DNA of 6,471 bases from Spirochaetales bacterium (GTDB taxonomy: Bacteria > Spirochaetota > Spirochaetia > JABMQR01), in the NCBI GenBank assembly GCA_023139255.1, contig JAGLNY010000249.1:1-6471 (forward strand), read 5' to 3'. Below, piece by piece: positions 1 to 6,471 of this stretch (positions are counted from its first letter, which is position 1; the number at the start of each line of letters is the position of its first letter). Below the pieces are notes generated by a model that was given only the letters and a program-made list of their open reading frames with translations, had not been told where the DNA came from and did not search any database. The position numbers were made by a program, and so were the translations under genes.

Positions 1-18
1 GTCTCCCATTTCCTTCCT

Positions 19-54
19 CCGTCCCTGGACCAGTCACCGTCCCTGGACCAGTCA
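19..54. repeat. Perfect two-copy tandem repeat, 18-bp unit
   Basis: The unit CCGTCCCTGGACCAGTCA occurs twice back to back (19-36 and 37-54) with no mismatch. Each copy contains the near-palindrome CTGG-A-CCAG. The flanking 1-18 is pyrimidine-rich and does not match the unit, and the sequence after 54 turns abruptly AT-rich. Read on the minus strand the unit has a GGGACGG core followed by a purine-rich stretch. This recalls dispersed REP-like repeats found near IS200-type or REP-associated transposases in some bacteria, but that link is from memory and is only an inference. No transposase gene is present in the window, and the repeat may continue left of position 1. Confidence 0.85.
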
Positions 55-66
55 GAATTATTATGG

Positions 67-95
67 TTGATTCCAGACGAATATTACGCAATAAT
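67..95 (+). promoter_or_regulatory. Candidate sigma-70-like promoter for the channel-cyclase pair
   Basis: A possible -35 element TTGATT (67-72, 4 of 6 consensus positions) is separated by 17 bp from a possible -10 element AATAAT (90-95, 5 of 6). Transcription would begin near 102 and give a leader of about 50 nt before the channel start codon at 153. The whole stretch 55-140 is AT-rich, so chance matches are likely. This is the best-spaced pair that I see. Confidence 0.35.
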
Positions 96-152
96 GAATT
101 GAACAAAAAAACTTGAAAGAGCTTTCTTTAATATTGTAATAGGGGAGGAGCA

Positions 153-998
153 ATGGAAAACGAGTTTACTTTATTGAAAAACATATACACGTGGCTGCTG
201 GAAAACGGGATGGAACTAGCGACAAATTTTATCGTTTCTATCATAGTTCTCATAGCGGCAAAGATAGTCATATCAGTGGTGTTGAAAGGCCTCAAAGCCG
301 CCCTTAAACGAAGTGGTAAAGTCTCTGAAATTCTGGAAAAATTTTCCGTTAACGTTTTACGGAAAATTATGTGGGGAATCGCAATAATAATAATTCTTGG
401 GCAGTTTGGTATAGATATCGGCCCGTTGATAGCAGGGCTGGGAGTAACGGGATTTATCCTTGGGTTCGCATTCCAGGAAACTATCGGGAATATGCTGTCC
501 GGTGTTATGATTTCCCTGAATAAACCATTTGGGATTGGTGAATATGTTGATATTGGCGGGGTAAGCGGTACTGTTAAGGATATGGACATGATATCTATTA
601 CATTGCATACTCCTGATAACAAGAAAATTGTCATGGCTAATAAGGTTGTCTGGGGAAAACCGATTACCAATTTCAGTGCACTGGATACGAGAAGGATAGA
701 TATGATATTCGGGATATCCTATGGATCTGATATCAAACAGGCAAAAGATATCATTAAACAGGAATTTGCAAAATTACCGGAGATACTTTCTGAACCGGAA
801 CCAATTATTGAGGTTTTTTCTCTGGGTGATTCCTCGGTGAATTTTGCCGTTAGGCCCTGGGTAAATAAAAAAGATTACTGGAAAATATTTTATGCATTAA
901 ATCAGATGATAAAGTATGCATTTGATGAAGCAGGCATAGAGATTCCTTTTCCACAGGTGGATGTCCATCATCATGGATCTGCTGAAGTGCAGGAGTAG
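153..998 (+). CDS. mscS: MscS-type small-conductance mechanosensitive ion channel
   Basis: This inner-membrane channel opens under membrane tension and releases solutes during osmotic downshock; the family works as a homoheptamer. The protein has 281 residues, close to the 286 of E. coli MscS. Three hydrophobic segments are visible at about 22-46, 70-88 and 91-122. The third is the glycine-rich pore helix, ending in FQETIGN (107-113) and NKPFGIGEYV (123-132), which match the family's TM3 end and the start of its beta domain. The cytoplasmic part follows, with GGVSGTV (135-141), ITNFS (171-175), YGSDI (190-194) and a C-terminal PFPQVDVH (265-272). Residues aligned with the E. coli gate leucines L105 and L109 are Phe101 and Phe105. 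The ATG at 153 is preceded by a strong purine-rich ribosome-binding site (GGAGG at 144-148, 4 nt spacing). The diguanylate cyclase gene begins 3 nt after the stop. The family assignment is firm; gating properties are unknown. Confidence 0.95.
   Translation: MENEFTLLKNIYTWLLENGMELATNFIVSIIVLIAAKIVISVVLKGLKAALKRSGKVSEILEKFSVNVLRKIMWGIAIIIILGQFGIDIGPLIAGLGVTGFILGFAFQETIGNMLSGVMISLNKPFGIGEYVDIGGVSGTVKDMDMISITLHTPDNKKIVMANKVVWGKPITNFSALDTRRIDMIFGISYGSDIKQAKDIIKQEFAKLPEILSEPEPIIEVFSLGDSSVNFAVRPWVNKKDYWKIFYALNQMIKYAFDEAGIEIPFPQVDVHHHGSAEVQE
991..995 (+). promoter_or_regulatory. Ribosome-binding site of the cyclase gene, inside the channel gene
   Basis: AGGAG lies within the last codons of the channel gene, just before its TAG stop (996-998). 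It is 6 nt from the ATG at 1002 but only 3 nt from the in-frame TTG at 999. The spacing favours ATG 1002 as the start. Because the site is covered by ribosomes finishing the channel gene, translation of the two genes is probably coupled. Confidence 0.7.
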
Positions 999-1001
999 TT
1001 G

Positions 1002-1979
1002 ATGATTAAAAAAGAGAGTGCTGCCGTTAAACTAAATGAGAACACATTACTTGAGGGAGTTCTTTCAGCTGTTCCTGAGCCGTTCTTTGTGTATGATGAA
1101 GACGGTACGTATCTTGATGTTCTGGGTGGTATGGATAGAGAAAAATATCATGATGCCCGGCATTTAATCGGCAAGAAAATGCATGAAGTAATGAGCATAA
1201 AGCTGGCAGATACTCTTCTTGATAAAATCAAGCAGGCTGTGGAGACACAATTGCTTGTAACCTTTGAGTATTCCATAGACCCCAGCGAAATATCCGGGTA
1301 TGAGGGGCAGCCGGGTCCAACAGGACTGCGTTGGGTTGAGGCTCATATCTCTCCTATAGCAACCGAGAGGGGAGAAAAAAGGAAAGTTGTCTGGATCGCC
1401 TTTGATATTACAAAGCTGAAAAATGCGTTCGAAACTCTTGATCGACAGAGTAGACAGCTTAGAAAAATGGCAAGGGTTGATACTCTTACCGGACTTCTTA
1501 GCCGAAGAAGTTTTTTTGAACTGGCGTATTTGGAGATGAAAAGAGTCAGGGAAGAAAAAGATTCTCAAATTTTTGTTATAATGATGGATCTGGATCATTT
1601 TAAGCAAATAAATGATAATTTTGGCCATCACGCGGGAGACAATAGCCTGAGACAATTTGCCAATACACTTAAAATCTGCTTAAGAAGCAATGATGTTATC
1701 GGCAGGCTTGGAGGGGAAGAGTTTGCCGTTGTTCTGGCAGAAGCCAATATTAAATCTGTAAAATCTATTGCAGAAAGGATTCGGCTGAAAACAGAAGAAT
1801 CAAAAACATTTTTTCATGATTCGGCTGTAACGGTTACTGTGAGTATTGGCATAAGCAAGCTGGGTGAAGATGAAGATGATATTACCGAAGCACTTAAGCG
1901 TGCCGACCGGGCTATGTACCGGGCGAAAAAAGAGGGAAGGAATCGGATCAGAATATTTTCTGAAGCGATAGATGTGTAA
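1002..1979 (+). CDS. PAS-GGDEF diguanylate cyclase
   Basis: This enzyme is expected to condense two GTP molecules into the second messenger c-di-GMP. With the ATG at 1002 it has 325 residues; an in-frame TTG at 999 would add one. Residues of about 16-138 form a PAS-like sensor (PEPFFVYDEDGTYL near the start, WVEAHISPI and VWIAFDITKLK near the end). A polar helical linker (about 139-157) leads into the GGDEF domain, which opens with DTLTGLLSRR (160-169). It has the metal-binding Asp196 in MDLDHFKQIND, the signature GGEEF (237-241) and the closing YRAKKEGRNRI. An RxxD inhibitory site (Arg228 to Asp231) lies five residues before GGEEF, so product inhibition is expected. No signal peptide or membrane segment is visible, so it is probably cytoplasmic. 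The PAS ligand cannot be told from sequence. No EAL or HD-GYP domain is attached. It is probably co-transcribed with the channel gene upstream. Confidence 0.95.
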   Translation: MIKKESAAVKLNENTLLEGVLSAVPEPFFVYDEDGTYLDVLGGMDREKYHDARHLIGKKMHEVMSIKLADTLLDKIKQAVETQLLVTFEYSIDPSEISGYEGQPGPTGLRWVEAHISPIATERGEKRKVVWIAFDITKLKNAFETLDRQSRQLRKMARVDTLTGLLSRRSFFELAYLEMKRVREEKDSQIFVIMMDLDHFKQINDNFGHHAGDNSLRQFANTLKICLRSNDVIGRLGGEEFAVVLAEANIKSVKSIAERIRLKTEESKTFFHDSAVTVTVSIGISKLGEDEDDITEALKRADRAMYRAKKEGRNRIRIFSEAIDV

Positions 1980-1981
1980 GA

Positions 1982-4900
1982 TTACTTTTTTAGATTACTC
2001 AATTCCGGCAAGGCTGATACACTCGGGTTGCTCTGGATTAAGTATTCAATTGCCTCAACCGCAGCCGCAGCAGCACTGGTAGTGGTTGAATAGGGAACCT
2101 TCATCCGCATTGCTTCTGTCCTGATTTCATCATCACCTTTTTTTGCATACCATCCCATTGGCGTATTAAGTACAAGATCCACCCTTTTTTTCCTAATATT
2201 ATCAACAATATTTGGATGCCCCTCATGAACCTTCATAACCACTTCACTCATTATACCGGCTTCATATAAATCCCTGGCTGTTCCTTTGGTTGCTGCAATC
2301 TCGAATCCCATCTGTTGAAGTTTTTTTACTATGGGGATAATTGTCTGTCGATCTTTCTTATTAACTGAGATAAAGACACGGCCGCACAAGGGAAGACGAC
2401 TTCCTGATCCAGCCTGCGATTTTGCAAATGCTTCACCGAAGCTGCTGCCAATTCCAATAACTTCTCCTGTAGATCGCATTTCCGGGCCTAACACAGGGTC
2501 AATATTAGAAAACCTGTCAAATGAGAATACTGCTTCCTTTATAGCCCAGCCTACAATACAGAAGCCTTCACCCACGCCATTATCACCGACAAGACCCTGC
2601 TGCTTAAGGTCAATTCCCTGCCAAAGTTTGACGGTTGTATCGACCAGGTCGACACCAGAGACTTTAGATAAAAATGGAACTGTACGGGAAGCCCTCGGGT
2701 TTACCTCCAGGATATAGAGAATTTCATCTTTTACTGCAAATTGAATATTCAGGAATCCAACAACGCCAATTTCACGTGCTATGGAGACGGCAGCATGTTT
2801 CATCTCTTCGAGGATTTCCGGGGAAGATTTATATGGCGGGAACACACAGGCTGAATCACCCGAATGAACTCCAGCAGCTTCTATATGCTGCATGATTCCC
2901 CCAATATATACATTATATCCATCTGAAACAGCATCAAGATCATACTCAAAAGCATCTTCCAGGAACTGGTCAACTAATATCGGGGCTGCTTCAGAAACCG
3001 TAATCCCACGACTCAGAAACTCTTCCAGCTCACTATCGTTATATGCTATAAACATGCTTCGGCCGCCAAGAACAAATGAAGGGCGGAGTAAAACCGGAAA
3101 TCCGAGTTCATGTGCACAGATTCCTACTTTCTCAATGGAACCGGCCATTCTATTTTCCGGTTGACGCAGGCTGAGACGAGTTATGAGATCTGAGAATTTT
3201 CCACGATCCTCAGCCTCATGAATACTTTTCACCGGTGTACCAATAATTTCAGCTCCTGCATCCTTGAGTGCTTCTGACATGTTCAAGGGGGTTTGTCCTC
3301 CCAGTTGAATAACGACTTTGTTAACCTGTTCTTTTTTCATGATTGCAATTACATGCTCCGGGGTTAACGGCTCCATGTAAAGCCTATCGGAAATATTATA
3401 ATCTGTGGAAACAGTTTCCGGGTTGGAGTTTATCAGGATGGTTTTCATCCCCAACTCACGGTAAGCCAACGATGCCATAGTACAGCACGTGTCAAATTCA
3501 AGTCCCTGGCCTATTCTGTTAGGTCCGCTTGCAAGGATGATTATCCCATTTTCACCGACACTTCCTCCCTCGTCAATTTCACCATAGGTTGAGTAAAAAT
3601 AGGGAGTACGTGCCTCAAATTCACCAGCACACGTGTCTACAAAATGGTAGCAGGGATGTATATCGCAGGATTCCCTAAGTGCGATGATTTCCTGTTCGGA
3701 GGAACCGGAAAGAGATGCAATCCTTTTATCAGATAACCCGGCTTTTTTGGCGTTCATTAGTAATTGAGTGCCAATTCCCGCAGTATTTGCAAGCTCGCTT
3801 TCCAGTAGAGCCTGTTTGCTCATCTGATAGAGAAACCACCGGTCAAAACCGGTTTTCTCAGAAAGTTTTTCGATATCTATGTCCGGCTCATTTTTTATCA
3901 TGGTGTATATTGCGAATATTCTCAGCGGGTGGGCTGAATTCAGGATTTTTCTCACTACATCATCTGCATACCCTGATAGTTCTTCCAGTCCGTCAAAAGT
4001 GCGTTCAATTGCACGGATTGCCTTATTCAGAGCTTCAAGTGATGTTCTGCCTATTGCCAGAGATTCGCCTACGCTTTTCATTTGTGTTCCAAGGGCAGAA
4101 TAACTCATTGGAAATTTTTCCAGCTCAAATCTGGGGACTTTAACGGCACAGTAGTCCAGTGCCGGCTCAAAGCATGAGACTGTCTGCCCGGTTATTTCAT
4201 TAAGTACCTCATCAAGGGTGTACCCAACGGCTAATTTTGCCGAACATCGTGCGATGGGAAAACCTGTGGCTTTACTCGCCAGTGCTGAGGAGCGGGAAAC
4301 TCTGGGATTCATTTCAATGACGACCATTCTGTCTGAATCAGGTTTCATGGCAAACTGCACATTACTTCCGCCGCAGTCAACACCTACTGCCCTGAGAATG
4401 TTGATAGCAGCTGTTCTCATATGCTGATATTCCCGATCGGAGAGTGTTTGGATGGGGGCTATGGTAATGCTGTCGCCAGTGTGGACGCCCATAGGATCAA
4501 TATTTTCAATTGAACAAACGATGATAGCATTGTCATTTCTGTCACGCATAACCTCAAGCTCAAACTCTTTCCAGCCAATTAGGGACTCTTCGATCAGGGC
4601 TTCACCTACGGGGCTCTCATTCAGGGCTTTTTCTACCAATTCCTCAAATTCTTCTTCTTCATATGCTATACTGCCGCCCATACCGCCTAGTGTATAGCTT
4701 GGTCTGATAATTAGGGGGAGTCCGATAGACTTCTTGAACTCTACAGCATCTTCTATACATTTTGTGAGAACCGATACAGGGGATTCGAGGCCAAGTCCGG
4801 AAACGACTTCCTTAAACTTCCCACGATCCTCAGCCAGCTCAATTGATTCAATCCCAGCCCCGATAATCTCTACACCGTATTTTTCCAGGATACCCTTTTT

Positions 4901-5209
4901 GTGAAGTTCCCGTGTCAGGTTTAGCCCTGTCTGTCCGCCCATAGTTGACAGGATTGCATCGGGATGCTCTTTCTTAATAATCTCCTCTACGTATTCAGGT
5001 TTTAAGGGTTCCATATAGATGGCATCAGCCGTTCCCGGGGTTGTCATAACTGTCGCCGGATTAGGGTTGATAAGAATAACCTGGTAGCCTTCTTCCTTAA
5101 GGGCTTTTACGGCCTGGGTTCCTGAATAGTCAAACTCGCACGCTTGACCAATAACTATAGGTCCGCTTCCGATTATGAGTATTTTTTGTATATCTGTTCT
5201 GGCAGGCAT
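1982..5209 (-). CDS. carB: Carbamoyl-phosphate synthase large subunit
   Basis: CarB makes carbamoyl phosphate from bicarbonate, ammonia delivered by CarA and two ATP, for pyrimidine and arginine synthesis in the cytoplasm. Its 1075 residues match the family (1073 in E. coli). The order is: carboxyphosphate ATP-grasp half (1 to about 400; R129, R169, E215, H243, Q285, E299, N301, R303), oligomerisation region (about 401-553), carbamoyl-phosphate ATP-grasp half (about 554-936; R709, D747, E755, H782, Q823, E835, N837, R839) and a C-terminal MGS-like allosteric domain (about 937-1075). Residues matching the E. coli ornithine site (E777, D785, E892, T1042) and most of its UMP/IMP site (S948, T974, T977, K993, N1015) are present; E. 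coli K954 is Arg here. About six extra residues lie near 871-884. The start MPARTDIQKIL matches the canonical N terminus and has GGGAG at 5219-5215, 5 nt upstream. It lies 42 bp after carA, in the same operon. Confidence 0.99.
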   Translation of the reverse strand: MPARTDIQKILIIGSGPIVIGQACEFDYSGTQAVKALKEEGYQVILINPNPATVMTTPGTADAIYMEPLKPEYVEEIIKKEHPDAILSTMGGQTGLNLTRELHKKGILEKYGVEIIGAGIESIELAEDRGKFKEVVSGLGLESPVSVLTKCIEDAVEFKKSIGLPLIIRPSYTLGGMGGSIAYEEEEFEELVEKALNESPVGEALIEESLIGWKEFELEVMRDRNDNAIIVCSIENIDPMGVHTGDSITIAPIQTLSDREYQHMRTAAINILRAVGVDCGGSNVQFAMKPDSDRMVVIEMNPRVSRSSALASKATGFPIARCSAKLAVGYTLDEVLNEITGQTVSCFEPALDYCAVKVPRFELEKFPMSYSALGTQMKSVGESLAIGRTSLEALNKAIRAIERTFDGLEELSGYADDVVRKILNSAHPLRIFAIYTMIKNEPDIDIEKLSEKTGFDRWFLYQMSKQALLESELANTAGIGTQLLMNAKKAGLSDKRIASLSGSSEQEIIALRESCDIHPCYHFVDTCAGEFEARTPYFYSTYGEIDEGGSVGENGIIILASGPNRIGQGLEFDTCCTMASLAYRELGMKTILINSNPETVSTDYNISDRLYMEPLTPEHVIAIMKKEQVNKVVIQLGGQTPLNMSEALKDAGAEIIGTPVKSIHEAEDRGKFSDLITRLSLRQPENRMAGSIEKVGICAHELGFPVLLRPSFVLGGRSMFIAYNDSELEEFLSRGITVSEAAPILVDQFLEDAFEYDLDAVSDGYNVYIGGIMQHIEAAGVHSGDSACVFPPYKSSPEILEEMKHAAVSIAREIGVVGFLNIQFAVKDEILYILEVNPRASRTVPFLSKVSGVDLVDTTVKLWQGIDLKQQGLVGDNGVGEGFCIVGWAIKEAVFSFDRFSNIDPVLGPEMRSTGEVIGIGSSFGEAFAKSQAGSGSRLPLCGRVFISVNKKDRQTIIPIVKKLQQMGFEIAATKGTARDLYEAGIMSEVVMKVHEGHPNIVDNIRKKRVDLVLNTPMGWYAKKGDDEIRTEAMRMKVPYSTTTSAAAAAVEAIEYLIQSNPSVSALPELSNLKK

Positions 5210-5251
5210 ATCCTCTCCCTGTGCTCAAAATGCTTGTAATTTGGATGATAA

Positions 5252-6436
5252 TCACGTATTCAGGTGTGACCGTACACGCGAAATATATGAATCAAATATC
5301 CAGTTGGCATCCATCGGACCGGGTGCTGCTTCAGGATGAAACTGGACAGACATGATCGGTAGTTTGGTATGTGAAATTCCTTCTACGGAGTTGTCATTCG
5401 TGTTGGTGAACCAGATATCTACATCTTTCGGCAAGGTTTTTGCGTCTACCGCAAACCCATGATTCTGGGATGTTACACAGACTTTTCCGGTATATTCATC
5501 CCGCACTGGATGATTCCCGCCATGATGCCCAAACTTCATTTTGTAAGTTTCTGCGCCTAAGGCGAGTGAAATCAGCTGATGGCCAAGACAAATCCCGAAT
5601 AGGGGCATTTTCCCAATACATTTTTTCAATAGTTCAATCTGTTTATAGAGGACAGCCGGGTCTCCTGGTCCATTTGAGATCATGAGAGCATCCGGGGAAA
5701 AGGAGATGATTTTCTCATAATTTGTATCAGAAGGAAGTAGGGTAATCTTGATGTTGCGTTTTTCAAATTCCCTCACAATGTTAGCTTTGATTCCGCAATC
5801 CAGCAGTACGAAATGGAGTGATGTATTATTATTGTTATCAGTATCCAGCGGTTGAGAGATTTCTCGAATTTCAGTAATTCCGACGTCCCCCAATAAATTT
5901 TGGCCGGCCATTTCCGGCTGCAGCTTAAGACACTCGATAACTGTTTCAACTTCTTTATCTGATATAGTTCCGGATGCAGCCTGGACAATTATCCCGTTCC
6001 GGCTTCCCTCGTCCCGGAGGCTGAGGGTAAGTTTTCGTGTGTCAATTCCTGAAATTCCAGGTATTCCGTTTTCTGTCATGAATTGATGCAGGCTTTCTCT
6101 TCCGGGAGGTAAGGGTCCAGCATAGTAATCCCTGACAATCAATCCTTTTACTTTTATTGCTTTTCGGGTTCCGGGTTCAGGTCCCGATTCGTTCCACAAT
6201 GAATCCGTCCCATAATTGCCAATATGGGGATATGTCATCAGTACAAGTTGTCCGGTATAGGAGGGATCTGTTATAATTTCGTGGTATCCGGTCATACTTG
6301 TGTTAAATACCACTTCACCAGCAGATTGGTGGTCAATATTAGGTGTTGACAACTGAGAAACCGAAACAGCGGGGCTGCCGAAGGATGTTCCCGGATAAAC
6401 CGAGCCGTCTGAAAGTATAAGGAAGGTGCTGTTCAT
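5252..6436 (-). CDS. carA: Carbamoyl-phosphate synthase small subunit (glutamine amidotransferase)
   Basis: CarA hydrolyses glutamine and passes ammonia through a tunnel to CarB. It has 394 residues (382 in E. coli). The N-terminal domain (about 1-200) shows GEVVFNTSMTGYHEI (40-54), DPSYTGQ (57-63), YPHIGNYG (69-76) and IDTRKLT (131-137). The class I glutamine amidotransferase domain (about 207-394) has SNGPGDP (254-260), the nucleophile Cys283 in GICLGHQ, KFGHHGGNHP (301-310), QNHGFAVD (324-331), and the catalytic His367 and Glu369 in QFHPEA. Compared with E. coli there are about 13 extra residues before GEVVFNTS and about 7 after GNYG, and the two domains are joined by a polar linker containing four asparagines (201-204). 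The ATG at 6436 has an AGGA ribosome-binding site at a 6-nt distance. It is the first gene of the carAB operon; any promoter or attenuator is mostly outside the window. Confidence 0.99.
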   Translation of the reverse strand: MNSTFLILSDGSVYPGTSFGSPAVSVSQLSTPNIDHQSAGEVVFNTSMTGYHEIITDPSYTGQLVLMTYPHIGNYGTDSLWNESGPEPGTRKAIKVKGLIVRDYYAGPLPPGRESLHQFMTENGIPGISGIDTRKLTLSLRDEGSRNGIIVQAASGTISDKEVETVIECLKLQPEMAGQNLLGDVGITEIREISQPLDTDNNNNTSLHFVLLDCGIKANIVREFEKRNIKITLLPSDTNYEKIISFSPDALMISNGPGDPAVLYKQIELLKKCIGKMPLFGICLGHQLISLALGAETYKMKFGHHGGNHPVRDEYTGKVCVTSQNHGFAVDAKTLPKDVDIWFTNTNDNSVEGISHTKLPIMSVQFHPEAAPGPMDANWIFDSYISRVRSHLNT

Positions 6437-6442
6437 ACATTT

Positions 6443-6446
6443 TCCT
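6443..6446 (-). promoter_or_regulatory. carA ribosome-binding site with two nearby ATG codons
   Basis: On the minus strand AGGA precedes the carA ATG (6436-6434) by 6 nt. A second ATG (6440-6438) lies 4 nt upstream in another frame, only 2 nt from AGGA. The spacing favours the carA start. The competing frame would give a 33-codon peptide that ends inside carA. Confidence 0.6.
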
Positions 6447-6471
6447 AATGTGTTTTGGTATATTTATGCAA

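Noticed and set aside
115..126. Inverted repeat GAAAG-AG-CTTTC upstream of the channel gene
   Set aside because: A 2-nt loop is too small for a stable hairpin, and the stem is short and AT-rich, so it is neither a terminator nor a riboswitch.
113..140. Alternative promoter TTGAAA (113-118) with TGTAAT (135-140)
   Set aside because: The boxes are good and the spacer is 16 bp, but transcription would begin at about 147, inside the ribosome-binding site of the channel gene, leaving no usable leader.
128..670. Open minus-strand frame of 180 codons opposite the channel gene
   Set aside because: It lies antisense to a clear MscS gene, has a low-complexity, Pro/Ile-rich translation with no recognisable motif, and has no supporting context. 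It is a shadow of the real gene.
1164..1655. Open minus-strand frame of 163 codons opposite the cyclase
   Set aside because: It is antisense to the conserved PAS and GGDEF coding region and its translation resembles no known family.
1948..1963. Perfect inverted repeat TCAGAA-TATT-TTCTGA near the cyclase 3' end
   Set aside because: The stem is weak and lies inside coding sequence. The T run (1986-1991) is over 20 nt away on the plus strand and there is no T run directly after it on the minus strand, so it does not fit an intrinsic terminator.
3715..4143. Open plus-strand frame of 142 codons inside carB
   Set aside because: It is antisense to the conserved oligomerisation region of CarB, with no recognisable domain. 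Other short plus-strand frames inside carB and carA were rejected for the same reason.
6447..6471. Possible -10-like AT-rich element upstream of carA
   Set aside because: TAAATA and TATACC resemble a -10 box only weakly and any -35 box would lie outside the window, so no promoter can be supported.

Overview
The window holds four complete protein genes in two convergent pairs and almost no non-coding DNA. The two plus-strand genes are a small-conductance (MscS-type) mechanosensitive channel at 153-998 and a PAS-GGDEF diguanylate cyclase at 1002-1979. The two minus-strand genes are carA (6436 to 5252) and carB (5209 to 1982), the small and large subunits of carbamoyl-phosphate synthase. All four reading frames are intact and carry their family's key residues.

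The source is a bacterium: genes are tightly packed, each has a Shine-Dalgarno sequence, and there is c-di-GMP signalling together with a two-subunit glutamine-dependent CPSase. Base composition looks moderate to slightly AT-rich by eye. A Gram-negative lineage with c-di-GMP signalling is likely, but I cannot place the phylum from these genes, which are all widespread.

Layout: positions 1-152 are non-coding. They begin with a perfect two-copy 18-bp tandem repeat that may be the edge of a dispersed repeat cut by the window boundary, followed by an AT-rich stretch with a plausible sigma-70-like promoter for the channel gene. The channel and cyclase genes are separated by 3 nt, and the cyclase ribosome-binding site lies inside the last codons of the channel gene, so they very likely form one transcript. 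The cyclase stop and the carB stop face each other with only 2 bp between them and no recognisable terminator. carA and carB are separated by 42 bp and form the classical carAB operon. Its promoter is probably beyond the right edge, because only 35 bp upstream of carA are present.

CarA supplies ammonia from glutamine to CarB, which makes carbamoyl phosphate for pyrimidine and arginine synthesis. The channel releases solutes on osmotic downshock, and the cyclase makes c-di-GMP in response to an unknown PAS-sensed signal. Their close pairing hints at shared expression, not a proven functional link.

I found no evidence of a new biological system. The points most worth a second look are the tandem repeat at the left edge, the tight channel-cyclase coupling, the out-of-frame ATG overlapping the carA start, and phenylalanines at both pore-gate positions of the channel.
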